64,000 bases of DNA from an uncultured Rubripirellula sp. (GCA_938045805.1 CALIBL010000035.1:1-64000), one strand, 5' to 3'. Shown: positions 16,230 through 25,799, counted from the first letter of the stretch. The notes: a model not told the origin generated them from the sequence alone. Made by a program: numbers and translations.

Positions 16230-17162
16230 ATGAGTTTACGCACATTACTTGTTGTCCTACTCGCGATTGGATGCGGTGGTATTGCAACCTATGGCATGTT
16301 CAGCGTCGTGCAATCCACGCGAGGAAGCGCAGATGCAACACCAATCATTGAAACCGAGCAGGTTGCCGTGCTGACGATCGATGTAGGCTTGGTTGGAACC
16401 AAAATCACCGAAGACATGGTTCGCCTACAAGATTGGCCAAAAGAATACCTACCAGACGGCTACATCACCGATCTGGAAGAAGTCGTCAACGAAACGCTCC
16501 GAGTACCTGTTCGCGCCGGAGAACTTCTTCTGAAAGGCAAGTTCGGTGTTGGACGTGGTATGGCTGCAATTGTCGACCCCGGATACCGAGCTTTTACCAT
16601 TCACACCCCTAATCACAGCGCCGGAGTCGCTGGATTTGTGATGCCTGGTGATACCGTTGACGTGCTGCTCACAAGGGATGACGACGAGATCCCGGGCGGT
16701 TCCGTCACGACCGCCCTCCTTCAAAATGTCAAAGTACTCGCCTCGGATCAAAACATTAATGCTCCCGAAGCAAACACGATCAAAACACTCAAAAGCGTCA
16801 CACTGTCCGTAACACCCGAGGAGGGAAAAATCCTGACGCTCGCCCAAAGCGGTGGCACCCTCACTTTGATGCTCCGCAATAAGGAGGATCGTCAGATGAC
16901 GGAAGAAGGCGCGATCACATGGAAAGATATTGAATCCGCTGAAGCCTACGCCAAGGAGCAACACAGCCAACTTCAGTCGGGTCCGATTGCCGAATCAGGA
17001 GCGGACCTCGCACCGCCAGCGACCACATCTCTCGCCACATCCGACACCGAATTCATGTCAGAGTCCACTGACCCAGCACCAAGCAAAAAGCCGCTCGTGA
17101 TTCGAACACTTCGAGGCTTAAGCATCGGAGAAATTCAGGCTCCACGGCTGTCTGGGTTCTAA
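16230..17162 (+). CDS. rcpC: Tad pilus assembly protein RcpC/CpaB
   Basis: The 310-residue protein has an N-terminal membrane anchor (residues about 4-25). An SAF domain follows at about 44-110 (VAVLTIDVGLVGTKITEDMV, then VRAGELLLKGKFG), and then the RcpC/CpaB domain (YRAFTIHTPNHSAGVAGFVM, PGDTVDVLLTRDD, SVTLSVTPEEGKILTLAQSG). CpaB-like proteins are periplasmic, possibly glycan-binding partners of the secretin. The C-terminal 70 residues are low complexity and probably disordered. It follows tadV by 54 bp in the same orientation. Confidence 0.93.
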   Translation: MSLRTLLVVLLAIGCGGIATYGMFSVVQSTRGSADATPIIETEQVAVLTIDVGLVGTKITEDMVRLQDWPKEYLPDGYITDLEEVVNETLRVPVRAGELLLKGKFGVGRGMAAIVDPGYRAFTIHTPNHSAGVAGFVMPGDTVDVLLTRDDDEIPGGSVTTALLQNVKVLASDQNINAPEANTIKTLKSVTLSVTPEEGKILTLAQSGGTLTLMLRNKEDRQMTEEGAITWKDIESAEAYAKEQHSQLQSGPIAESGADLAPPATTSLATSDTEFMSESTDPAPSKKPLVIRTLRGLSIGEIQAPRLSGF

Positions 17163-17241
17163 CAGTTCCATTCCCCTCAGCGGCGGATTAGATCGATTCA
17201 GAGTGACGAAGACTCACACCTTTGATCAAGCGAACCAAAAT

Positions 17242-18360
17242 ATGCGATTCACCATCATCAGCGAACACCAAGCGATTTCGAAGAATCTCCTCGAAGCAAT
17301 AAAAAAATTGCGTATCGCGGAAGAAGTGGATATTGCCAACTGTGAATCCGCGGTGGACACCATCATCGGTAGCCAACCCGCGATTGTCCTGGTTGGTCTC
17401 AAAGACGAGCGTTCGCCAACCGCACTCCGACTCGTCCGTGAGATTAAGGAAATCTCCTTCGGAAAAATCATTGTCGTTGGTCCCGCGGTCGAGGCCAAAG
17501 CGTTGCTGATGTTCTTGCAAGAGGGCATCTATGAGTACATCGACGAGAAAGAATTTGACGTGGCGATCACCAATGCCGTGAATCGACTCAATAAGGAACA
17601 GCCAAACGGTTTCCATCGCGCGACGGTCACCTCCGTGATTGGCGCCGGCGGTGGTTGTGGCGTAAGCACCGTGGCTGTGAACCTAGCGTTATCGATCCGG
17701 CGAAATCAGAATAGAATGATCTTGATGGATCTCAACCTTGAATCTGGAGACCTTTGCTCGCACCTGAATGTTCGCTCCGTTCACTCGGTCAGCGATTTAT
17801 GTCGCAGTATTGCCAGGCTCGATGAAAGCATGTTGGAGAAAAGTATTGGCCAGCATACCAGTGGTCTCCAACTCGTCGCTGCTCCCATCGGAATCGATGA
17901 GGTCCAGCATGTGACTCCCCGCTCCCTCCGACGCCTCCTTCACGTTCTTGAGACTCGCTTCGACAGTGTCTTGATCGATCTTGGTCGAGTTTTTCGGGAT
18001 CAGGACATCATGGTGCTCCAGCAGTCCAATCACATCATTCTCACTCTGCGTCCCGACATTAGTTCACTTCGTAACGCACGTCGTACTCTCGATTACATGG
18101 ATCAATTGAAAGTTGATCTCAGGAAGGTCAAACCCGTTGTGAATCGTTATCGAACAGGAGCCGGAGTCAGCCTCGCGAGCATTCGCGACACGCTTGGCAT
18201 GGAGATTGCTCAAGTCATTCCCGAAGACGTTCGCAGGGTGAATGCTGCTGTCAACAGCGGCGTACCCATGTTGATCAAAAAACCTCGTGCAACCTTCTCA
18301 AAACGAATCAACGAATTGGTATCGCAGTCCAACTTGGATACTCAAACCCTCGCGGTATGA
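17242..18360 (+). CDS. tadZ: TadZ/CpaE localisation ATPase-like protein
   Basis: A 372-residue protein with an N-terminal atypical receiver domain (residues 1-115) and a C-terminal MinD/ParA-like domain. TadZ proteins place the Tad machine, often at a pole. The P-loop position reads GAGGGCGVST (134-143) and lacks both the signature lysine and the GK[ST] lysine, so ATP hydrolysis is doubtful. Downstream ParA-like elements are kept (MILMDLNLESGD; FDSVLIDLGRVF). ATG 17242 begins exactly at the receiver strand; GTG 17203 would add 13 residues. The stop is 13 bp before tadA. Confidence 0.9.
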   Translation: MRFTIISEHQAISKNLLEAIKKLRIAEEVDIANCESAVDTIIGSQPAIVLVGLKDERSPTALRLVREIKEISFGKIIVVGPAVEAKALLMFLQEGIYEYIDEKEFDVAITNAVNRLNKEQPNGFHRATVTSVIGAGGGCGVSTVAVNLALSIRRNQNRMILMDLNLESGDLCSHLNVRSVHSVSDLCRSIARLDESMLEKSIGQHTSGLQLVAAPIGIDEVQHVTPRSLRRLLHVLETRFDSVLIDLGRVFRDQDIMVLQQSNHIILTLRPDISSLRNARRTLDYMDQLKVDLRKVKPVVNRYRTGAGVSLASIRDTLGMEIAQVIPEDVRRVNAAVNSGVPMLIKKPRATFSKRINELVSQSNLDTQTLAV

Positions 18361-18373
18361 ACGGGAGATCATC

Positions 18374-19927
18374 ATGAGCTTTTGGAAAAAAAAGTGTGAA
18401 TCCGATGGCCCGAGCAGTACTATGTTGGCCACTGCAGAAACTGAAGATACAACATCGATTGACACCGATGAAAGTCTCGCTGGACTGGACGAGGAAGCAA
18501 ATATATCCGAAGGAAATACTCAGCAAGATCAAGACGAGCTTTCATCTCATTCTGTGGAGAGCAATACCGACACTGTCGACCCTTCCAGTTCGGGAGAACC
18601 GGTTGAAGGCGACCAAGTTGCAGATCAAGAGGCACTTGCTCTCGAATACGAATTCCAACGCATCAAGGCTGAAGTCCATCAGCAAGTGATCGGACGCATG
18701 GACCTGAACGCCCTTGGCGGATTGGATGAAAGCGAACTGAGAATTGAAGTCCACCGAGCTTGCGAACAAATCCTTGATGAACGCTCTGATCTGCTAAACA
18801 AAGAAGACCGCGAGCGAATTTTCCGAGAAGTAATCGATGAGACCTTTGGACTTGGCCCCCTGGAACCGCTCCTTGCAGATGATTCAATCTCAGAGATCAT
18901 GATCAATGGTCCAGACACCATCTACATCGAAAAGAATGGTCGTCTGCAACGCTCGAAGGTTACCTTTGCAAGTGAGCCCCATCTCTTAAAGATCATTCAA
19001 AAAGTGGTGGGTGCGGTAGGGCGTCGTGTTGATGAAACGAGCCCAATGGTTGACGCCAGATTGTCGGATGGCAGCCGCTTTAACGCCATCATCCCACCTC
19101 TGGCACTCGATGGTTCTCTGGTTTCCATTCGTCGATTCGGTAAACGAGCCTTGGGGGTACCTGATCTACTTGGCTTCAAATCCATCACCCCTGAAATGGT
19201 GCAGTTTCTTTCCGCGTGTATCGAAGGACGTCTAAACGTCATCATCTCTGGGGGAACGGGAAGCGGGAAAACTTCTCTCCTGAATATCCTCTCTAGCTTT
19301 ATCCCTCCTGAAGAACGTGTCGCCACGATTGAGGACGCAGCTGAGCTTCGACTCCAACAGCCACATGTGATCCGCATGGAAACGCGGCCTCGCAACATTG
19401 AGGGAACGGGCGAAGTGACGATTCGCGACCTCGTCAGGAATGCCCTGCGAATGAGGCCTGACCGAGTGATTGTTGGCGAATGTCGAGGAGAGGAAGCACT
19501 CGACATGTTGCAGGCGATGAACACCGGCCATGACGGAAGTTTGACCACCATTCACGCCAATAATCCGCGGGACGCAGTGAGTCGATTGGAAATGATGGTC
19601 GGCATGGCTGGGTTTGACGTTCCGATCTGGACCATTCGAAAACAAATCGCCTCAGCTTTGGACCTCGTGGTTCAATCCGTTCGCCTTACGGGCGGTGCGA
19701 GAAAGATCACCTGCATTTCGGAGATCACGGGTGTCGAAGGTGACGTGCTAACCATGCATGACATTTTCAAATTTGTTCAAACCGGAGTCGATGAGGATCG
19801 CAGGGCAGTTGGATACTTCCAGGCAACCGGCATCCGTCCTCAATGCCTAGAACGCCTCGAAGCTTGCGGAATGACACTCCCGCCAGAGCTATTTGAAGAA
19901 CGCATTTTGCAGACTGTGGGGGATTAA
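18374..19927 (+). CDS. tadA: Tad pilus assembly ATPase TadA/CpaF
   Basis: A 517-residue secretion ATPase of the VirB11/PilT superfamily. The first 85 residues are an acidic, probably disordered tail. After it come the CpaF N-terminal helices and the core: ISEIMINGPDTIYIEKNGRL, Walker A GGTGSGKTS near residue 293, the Asp box ATIEDAAELRLQQPHV, Walker B region VIVGECRGEEALDMLQAMN, and the His box GSLTTIHANNPRD. It powers pilus extension and, in some systems, retraction. ATG 18374 follows GGGAGA at a good distance. It is joined to tadB by a 3-bp gap. Confidence 0.96.
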   Translation: MSFWKKKCESDGPSSTMLATAETEDTTSIDTDESLAGLDEEANISEGNTQQDQDELSSHSVESNTDTVDPSSSGEPVEGDQVADQEALALEYEFQRIKAEVHQQVIGRMDLNALGGLDESELRIEVHRACEQILDERSDLLNKEDRERIFREVIDETFGLGPLEPLLADDSISEIMINGPDTIYIEKNGRLQRSKVTFASEPHLLKIIQKVVGAVGRRVDETSPMVDARLSDGSRFNAIIPPLALDGSLVSIRRFGKRALGVPDLLGFKSITPEMVQFLSACIEGRLNVIISGGTGSGKTSLLNILSSFIPPEERVATIEDAAELRLQQPHVIRMETRPRNIEGTGEVTIRDLVRNALRMRPDRVIVGECRGEEALDMLQAMNTGHDGSLTTIHANNPRDAVSRLEMMVGMAGFDVPIWTIRKQIASALDLVVQSVRLTGGARKITCISEITGVEGDVLTMHDIFKFVQTGVDEDRRAVGYFQATGIRPQCLERLEACGMTLPPELFEERILQTVGD

Positions 19928-19930
19928 GTC

Positions 19931-20905
19931 GTGATCCTCGTTGTCATCCTATTCACCTTCATTGCAAGTGTCGCCATGGTTTTCGCGGGAAACCTTTTGG
20001 TGTCGGATGTCCTCGAGGTAAACCGCAAACGTCGTATTCAACAACTTGAGCAGGAACTGCTCCAACGTAACAAACAGAGAGCGAGAGCCGCAGCGGCGGT
20101 CCAGCAAGAAAAGACCTTAGGTAGTCTGGCTGCACAGGCGATGAGCGAGTCCAACGCCGATAAAGCGACGTTCATTGAAAAATTGAAACTCTTTATTGAT
20201 CAATCAGGAACAGGCATTTCCTTAAGAATGCTCTTGATTGCGAGTTGCTTGGGATTTGTGATCCTGATCGGCCCTGCGATCTACATCATCGGAGACATTG
20301 TGGTCGGCACACTGGTCGCTCCGATTGGATTCCCGCTGCCTTTCCTTTGGATTCAGATCAAACGAAAACAACGCCTCGAAGCACTCTCATCACAACTTTC
20401 TGACGCACTCGAATTGATGAGCCGAGTCTTGAGAGCTGGGCAGACCATCAATCAAGCAATGTTTGCGGTGGGACAAGAATTCAAGCCACCAATTTCCACC
20501 GAATTCCTCTACTGCTACGAACAGCAAAATCTTGGAATTTCAACTGATATCGCCCTGAGGGATCTCGCAAAAAGAACAGGTCTTTTGGAGATCAAGATCT
20601 TTGTCCTAGCTTTGATCATTCATCGCCAATCGGGTGGCAATCTTACTGAACTGTTAGACAAGTTAGCCAGCATCATTCGTGAGCGATACAAGATGCGTGG
20701 CAAAGTCAAAGCACTGACAGCGGAAGGTCGTTTGCAGGCTGCGATTCTGCTCGGACTACCACCAGCGATGTACTGCCTCTTGCTTCTGATCAGTCGCGAG
20801 TACGCATTAGAACTGCTCAAACACACCGATCTAATCTTCGGATGTCTCGTCTCGATGACTTTCGGGGCGTTATGGATTCGAAAGATCGTGAACTTTGATT
20901 TTTAA
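19931..20905 (+). CDS. tadB: Tad inner-membrane platform protein TadB
   Basis: The 324-residue GspF/T2SSF-domain membrane protein has an N-terminal helix, two central helices (about residues 95-140) and a C-terminal pair. The conserved core reads LSDALELMSRVLRAGQTINQAM and KRTGLLEIKIFVLALIIHRQSG, then GNLTELLDKLASIIRERYKMRG. It forms the inner-membrane platform with TadC and receives force from TadA. Translation starts at GTG 19931, three bases after the tadA stop, with GGGGA just upstream; starting at a later ATG would cut the first helix. Confidence 0.94.
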   Translation: MILVVILFTFIASVAMVFAGNLLVSDVLEVNRKRRIQQLEQELLQRNKQRARAAAAVQQEKTLGSLAAQAMSESNADKATFIEKLKLFIDQSGTGISLRMLLIASCLGFVILIGPAIYIIGDIVVGTLVAPIGFPLPFLWIQIKRKQRLEALSSQLSDALELMSRVLRAGQTINQAMFAVGQEFKPPISTEFLYCYEQQNLGISTDIALRDLAKRTGLLEIKIFVLALIIHRQSGGNLTELLDKLASIIRERYKMRGKVKALTAEGRLQAAILLGLPPAMYCLLLLISREYALELLKHTDLIFGCLVSMTFGALWIRKIVNFDF

Positions 20906-20926
20906 ACCTTCACAGAGGAATTCGTG

Positions 20927-21847
20927 ATGGATCATTTAGGTCAAAACGAACTCATCCTTTTAAGTGGATTTGCGCTGACGGGATTTTTATGCCTGATCGC
21001 AACCCTGTGGCTCAGCAGACGAAGTCGAGTCCAGGAACGATTGGACGACATCTCTCAATCATCCACCGCGAATAGCACTGAATCACGCGGCAGCGGATCA
21101 AATCGCACAAAGAAGAATTCCTCAAACTCACGAGAGAACACTGAGGCCGCAGAATTGGGTAACCGCGTCATGCAAGCGGGGATCTACCGCCCCAAGATGA
21201 TTGCAGTGTTTCAGTCCGTACGATTGGCGCTCAGTCTTGTACCCGCAGTGCTATCGTTCATTGCTTTCCAGACAAGTTTAATTTCGCTGATGTGGGCCTT
21301 GATATTTGGAGTGGGTGCAGGTGTCTTCGGTTACCTTGCTCCGAGTCTCTGGCTTGATTACCAAAAATCCTGCCGACAAACCTCACTTCGGCGAGCTCTC
21401 CCTGACGCACTGGATGTGATCATCATTTGTGTTGAAGCGGGGCTCAGCATCCAAGCCGCAATGGCAAAAGTTTCGCGTGAATTGTCCAGCGTCCACCCAC
21501 TTCTGGCAACGGAAATGGCGATCTGCCAACGCGAGATGCAATTGGGTGCAAGTGCTGGTGACGCATTGAATCGACTAGCACAGCGTTTTGACCTTGCTGA
21601 GGTCCGCAGTCTAGCTTCCGTGATCAATCAGGCTGAAAGATTCGGTGCGAGTGTGATCAATGCTCTCCGCGTTCACGGTCAAACACTAAGAGAAAAGCGA
21701 TTTCAGAGAGCGGAGGAGTTGGCACAGAAAGCAGGTGTCAAATTAGTTTTCCCCACCATTGTTTTTATCTTCCCATCGTTGTTCGTCGTGCTGGCCGGCC
21801 CTGCAGTCGTCCGCATCTTTGGCATGTTTGACAAAATGGCGATTTAA
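20927..21847 (+). CDS. tadC: Tad inner-membrane platform protein TadC
   Basis: The 306-residue GspF/T2SSF-domain membrane protein is a paralogue of TadB. It has an N-terminal helix, a central helix pair, and the conserved core LPDALDVIIICVEAGLSIQAAMAKV then RFDLAEVRSLASVINQAERFG, with a C-terminal helix VFPTIVFIFPSLFVVLAGPAVV. GAGGAA sits about 9 nt before ATG 20927 (GTG 20924 immediately precedes it). It follows tadB by 21 bp and is 1 bp from the next gene. Confidence 0.94.
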   Translation: MDHLGQNELILLSGFALTGFLCLIATLWLSRRSRVQERLDDISQSSTANSTESRGSGSNRTKKNSSNSRENTEAAELGNRVMQAGIYRPKMIAVFQSVRLALSLVPAVLSFIAFQTSLISLMWALIFGVGAGVFGYLAPSLWLDYQKSCRQTSLRRALPDALDVIIICVEAGLSIQAAMAKVSRELSSVHPLLATEMAICQREMQLGASAGDALNRLAQRFDLAEVRSLASVINQAERFGASVINALRVHGQTLREKRFQRAEELAQKAGVKLVFPTIVFIFPSLFVVLAGPAVVRIFGMFDKMAI

Positions 21848-21848
21848 A

Positions 21849-22445
21849 ATGAACGCGTGCACGCCCGAAGCGAATTCCCCGGCCCGAGCAGATGCTCGGA
21901 TTGAGCTCTCTGAAGCCAAGCAGCATTCAGAACTGCTCAAGGACTGGGATCGTTGGGTAACGACCATGCGCCGAATCGAAAAACGGCGAAGTCCTGGGAT
22001 TTCAAAACGCCGATACCGCAACGTACATCACCGTCTTTTAAAACGTTGCCAGACCGGAACCAATCATCAAGTTCTCCATGATTCCATTTTTGCAATTGCG
22101 GCACCATGGGTATCGATTGATGCAATCAGCCAGGCGGATCGAAGGGTGCTACAAGAAATTATCGAGGAATGTGACCAACTCAACCAAGCCATCCGCAGTA
22201 TCACTTTCCGACTCGCGAAGAAAACGCGAGAGCTTGTTCCACTGATTTCGTTCCTTTCGATGCTCGTCGTAGCAACCATTCAGTTCAATCAGCTTTCTCA
22301 TACCGCATACGTCTGGTCAGCGCTCCTCCGCCGCCGATTTAGCTATGCACTATCAGAACTCAATACAGAGCAAACTCTTGCTGCATTAACGGTGCTCGTG
22401 GTCATTGGTGGTGTTTGGCTAACGCGCCAAACACGCAGCTTTTAA
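21849..22445 (+). CDS. Unknown Tad-locus protein with C-terminal membrane segments
   Basis: The 198-residue product begins 1 bp after the tadC stop (TAA A ATG), which indicates translational coupling. The first 140 residues are soluble and charged, with likely helical or coiled-coil character (LHDSIFAIAAPWVSID, LLQEIIEECDQLNQAI-like). Two hydrophobic segments follow (ELVPLISFLSMLVVATI and TLAALTVLVVIGGVWL). No family was recognised. Its conserved place between platform and pseudopilin genes suggests an accessory to Tad pilus assembly, but no function can be assigned. Confidence 0.75.
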   Translation: MNACTPEANSPARADARIELSEAKQHSELLKDWDRWVTTMRRIEKRRSPGISKRRYRNVHHRLLKRCQTGTNHQVLHDSIFAIAAPWVSIDAISQADRRVLQEIIEECDQLNQAIRSITFRLAKKTRELVPLISFLSMLVVATIQFNQLSHTAYVWSALLRRRFSYALSELNTEQTLAALTVLVVIGGVWLTRQTRSF

Positions 22446-22563
22446 CGTCGGCTCAAAAACTTTCGCAACAACCCAACAGTGACATCAACCATTAAAGATT
22501 TAAACGAAACAGTCTGTACCCAGCAAACTACAACCGTCATGACTCGCAACGAGTATCCCTAAT

Positions 22564-23067
22564 ATGCTCCGACTTCATCATCCTCGCCGACGTCACCTTG
22601 GCTTATCGGGCACAAGCTTCGGTGTTGATATCCGCCACGGCGCGGCAGCTGTCGAGATGGCGATCATTCTACCCCTTCTTTTAACACTCATCTTTGGCAT
22701 TATCGAATTTGGGCGTGCAATGATGGTTCAGCAAATCCTCGTCAACGCAGCACGCGAAGCAACACGACGTGCAATCGTGCCGGGTGCGACGGACCAACAA
22801 GTCCACGGCATTGTGAAAGGGTACATGGAAACAGCTGGAATCAGCCAATACGAAGCACATTTTGAACTCGACGGAACTCGGCATAACTTTGATGCAAATA
22901 GCAGCACCTCCGGTGACCAGTACGCGCAGCTAATCAACCACGCAGCATCAAGAACCAAGGTGACCGTTGACCTGAGTGTTTTACATGCGGATGTCGCGTG
23001 GGGGCCAATGTACCTTTTAGCTGGTGACCGCCGTTTATCCGCAGCTGTTGTCATGAGGAAGGAGTGA
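22564..23067 (+). CDS. tadE: TadE-like pseudopilin
   Basis: The 167-residue protein has a basic leader ending RHG, then AAAVEMAIILPLLLTLIFGIIEFGRAMM, the TadE-type hydrophobic helix with Glu at +5 (E31). Cleavage by TadV after Gly26 is expected. The following LVNAAREATRRAIVPGAT is typical of the family. TadE pseudopilins are thought to prime or cap the Tad pilus. The stop overlaps the start of the next gene (TGATG). Confidence 0.92.
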   Translation: MLRLHHPRRRHLGLSGTSFGVDIRHGAAAVEMAIILPLLLTLIFGIIEFGRAMMVQQILVNAAREATRRAIVPGATDQQVHGIVKGYMETAGISQYEAHFELDGTRHNFDANSSTSGDQYAQLINHAASRTKVTVDLSVLHADVAWGPMYLLAGDRRLSAAVVMRKE

Positions 23068-24419
23068 TGGATATGCCTTCAAACCACCTTCAAAATAACG
23101 GTCAACATCGCGTTGGGGCAGTGGCCATCTTGGCGGCGATCATGCTGGTGATGTTACTTGGAATGACTGCACTCGCTATCGACCTCGGCTATATCATCCT
23201 CACTAAGACTTCGATGCAAGCTGGAACCGATGCAGCGTGCTTAAGTGGGGGAACAGAATTAATCGAAGGACTTGGATTCAATCCGCTTTCACCTGACTTT
23301 GTAACCGCCTCCGCTGCTTCAATCGCCAAACAGTACGCGGCTCTTCATTCTAACGGTAACATTTCCTCATCGTATCTGGATGTCGATCGTGATGTTCGAT
23401 TCGGCTATGCCTACTTCGACAAGCAACAGGGTGAGTGGCAGAGATTTTGGGGAAGCCAAATTCCCGGTGTCGGCGGTTACAACATGATTGGTGTCACCAT
23501 GAGAAGGCACATCATCGCAAGCACCAATGGCGACGGTCCATTACCGCTTATCTTTGCTCCAGTCATGGGACGTTTCACTTCAGAATTGGAGACGACAGCG
23601 ACAGCAGTCATCATGCCTGCTAATGGAGCCAGAGTCGGCGAAGGCGATGAATCCACCTCTGAAGTTTTACCCTTCGTGGTGAGAAAGACTCTCTGGCAGA
23701 AATACCTTCGAGCGCAAACGTACTATGAAACCCATGGTCTTCCGACGGATCCGATTGAAATCCGTCAAATCATCGATAACGACAGCAATAATTATCGAGG
23801 TACCCAACCGACAGGAGAACCTCTGTTTGGACACTGGGTATTTAAGAACGGACTCGAGCCCGTTTTCAAGCAAGATTTTGAGGATCTCTGGTCTTGCGAA
23901 TGTAACTGCGAAGACAAAACCTCGGTGAGCACCTTTGGTCCCGATGGCTACCTCGAAATTGATATTTTCCCGAGGGACGATTACACCTCGGGTAACTTCG
24001 GCACCGTCGATATTGGTGCCAACAGCAATTCTGCCTCTGATATTGCCAGGCAAGTTCTTTATGGCATCAGCGAAGAAGATCTTTCCTACCTTCCCAACAG
24101 CACTCTATCGCTACCAATGGTCCTTCAGGGCGACACGGGTGTGAGTGCGGGAATCAAGGACGAAATCGAAACGATCTACGGACAGTGCCGCGCGATGCTT
24201 CTTTTTTCGCAACTCGCAAACCCTGGAAACAATGCTGAATTTGAGGTCATAGACATGGCGGGCATCCGCGTCATGCACGTCGAGATGACAGGTGCACTGG
24301 ATTACAAGCATCTCGCCGTGCAAATCTGCCAATCCACTCTGGGCAATGGCATCCCTGATCTGGAAGCCCCCATTGATAGGGACACCACCGTTTTCACTCC
24401 ACTGATTCTCATTGACTGA
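23067..24419 (+). CDS. tadG: TadG-like exported Tad protein
   Basis: The 450-residue protein begins with a TadG/TadE_2 N-terminal region (RVGAVAILAAIMLVMLLGMT, then AIDLGYIILTKTSMQAGTDAA). A large periplasmic part follows with an acidic cysteine cluster near residues 272-285 (DLWSCECNCEDK), which may bind metal or form disulfides. A von Willebrand-like domain, common in TadG, is not clearly seen. TadG proteins are anchored in the inner membrane and reach to the envelope. ATG 23067 overlaps the tadE stop by one base; GTG 23064 is an alternative. Confidence 0.88.
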   Translation: MDMPSNHLQNNGQHRVGAVAILAAIMLVMLLGMTALAIDLGYIILTKTSMQAGTDAACLSGGTELIEGLGFNPLSPDFVTASAASIAKQYAALHSNGNISSSYLDVDRDVRFGYAYFDKQQGEWQRFWGSQIPGVGGYNMIGVTMRRHIIASTNGDGPLPLIFAPVMGRFTSELETTATAVIMPANGARVGEGDESTSEVLPFVVRKTLWQKYLRAQTYYETHGLPTDPIEIRQIIDNDSNNYRGTQPTGEPLFGHWVFKNGLEPVFKQDFEDLWSCECNCEDKTSVSTFGPDGYLEIDIFPRDDYTSGNFGTVDIGANSNSASDIARQVLYGISEEDLSYLPNSTLSLPMVLQGDTGVSAGIKDEIETIYGQCRAMLLFSQLANPGNNAEFEVIDMAGIRVMHVEMTGALDYKHLAVQICQSTLGNGIPDLEAPIDRDTTVFTPLILID

Positions 24420-24456
24420 GGCTCTGCAATTCACTCAACATCTCGGAGAAAAGACC

Positions 24457-25767
24457 ATGAGCAGCACCTTAGAATTACCCGCGAGCGTCGACAATAAAAC
24501 CGACTGGGTTGATTTCCCTCCAGCACCGGAAAGTATTTCCGAATTGGGAATCTCCGATGCTCTCGCTCATGATCTCGCGATCAAGCTGGCCAGCACAGTC
24601 CCTCAGTTTGACACCAAGTGGGGAGCAGATCGCCTACAGTTGCCAATCCAACTGGCTGAAAAACTCTTTTGGAAACTGAAACAGGATCGCCTCCTCGAAG
24701 TCCTCTCCCAGGAGGGGCCTTTTTGTTACCGCTACTCTTGTACCGACCAAGGTAGAAACATCGCGAATCGATCGCTTGAGGTTTCAGGATACATCGGTCC
24801 GATGCCGGTCACACTGCAATCTTACACCGATGCGTTAAAACGACAGCAACAACATCGTGCTCAGGTAACGCTGGAGAAAGTACGAGAATGCATCAGTCCT
24901 CTCGTCTTGCCTGAATACTCGATTCAGGTTTCCGCTTTAGCAGCTCTATCAGGACGTAGCCTCTTCATGTTTGGGCCGGCAGGAAACGGCAAAACAACCC
25001 TCGGCCGCCTCCTACACTCCGCTACCGAGGGTGATTTATGGATTCCTCACGCCTTAGCGATAGACAACTCAATCATTCGTATTTTTGACGCCGAACTTCA
25101 TGAAAGAGCCGAGCCAGATCAAGACTCCCCTGAAGTGAAAAGCACGCATCACGATCGTCGATGGATTCGCTGCAAGCGTCCTTTCATCGTTGCGGGCGGC
25201 GAAATGACGATTGAAGAATTGGATCTAGCATACAGTCCTTCACTCAGGTTCTACGAATCCCCACCGCATCTGAAAGCAAACGGCGGTACTTTTTTGATTG
25301 ACGACTTCGGTCGACAAAGGGTGGCGCCTTCCGAATTACTCAATCGATGGATTGTGCCGCTGGAAAACCACATTGACCACTTAACACTACAGACGGGACA
25401 AAAAATACAGGTTCCCTTCGATCTCCTATTAATCGTCGCGACCAACCTCACCGTCGAGGAAGTAGCAGATCCGGCATTCCTGCGCCGCATGGGATATCGA
25501 CTTCACATGGAAAAACCCACTGAGGAAAGGTATCGAGAAATCTTTGCTAGGTACGCAAAAAATGTCGGTGCCGATGTTCCTGAGGGTGCAATTGACTCTG
25601 TCATCGGAAGATACGAAAAATTTGGTCGAGAACTTCGAGGTGCGGAACCTCGGGACCTCATTGAACGAGCCCGAGACATCTGCCAGCTTCACCAGAAGCC
25701 GCTTCAACTCTCTCCTGATGTCCTTGACTTAGCGTGGGAAGGGTACTTCGGCAACACACCGGAATGA
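24457..25767 (+). CDS. Tad-associated AAA+ ATPase with N-terminal winged helix
   Basis: A 436-residue cytoplasmic protein. Residues about 40-125 look like a winged-helix domain (LQLPIQLAEKLFWKLKQDRL, CYRYSCTDQGRNIAN, SGYIGPMPVTLQSYTDAL). An AAA+ module follows with Walker A FGPAGNGKTT near 171-180, Walker B GGTFLIDDFGRQ near 283, a sensor-like IVATNL, and an arginine-finger-type region (PAFLRRMGY). Proteins with this architecture occur near Tad/type II secretion loci in other phyla. It starts 37 bp after tadG with CGGAGAAAAG as ribosome binding site. Its target is unknown; disassembly or regulation of pilus components is possible. Confidence 0.82.
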   Translation: MSSTLELPASVDNKTDWVDFPPAPESISELGISDALAHDLAIKLASTVPQFDTKWGADRLQLPIQLAEKLFWKLKQDRLLEVLSQEGPFCYRYSCTDQGRNIANRSLEVSGYIGPMPVTLQSYTDALKRQQQHRAQVTLEKVRECISPLVLPEYSIQVSALAALSGRSLFMFGPAGNGKTTLGRLLHSATEGDLWIPHALAIDNSIIRIFDAELHERAEPDQDSPEVKSTHHDRRWIRCKRPFIVAGGEMTIEELDLAYSPSLRFYESPPHLKANGGTFLIDDFGRQRVAPSELLNRWIVPLENHIDHLTLQTGQKIQVPFDLLLIVATNLTVEEVADPAFLRRMGYRLHMEKPTEERYREIFARYAKNVGADVPEGAIDSVIGRYEKFGRELRGAEPRDLIERARDICQLHQKPLQLSPDVLDLAWEGYFGNTPE

Positions 25768-25799
25768 ATTGTCCCAACGTGAGTAGAACCAGCAACTCC

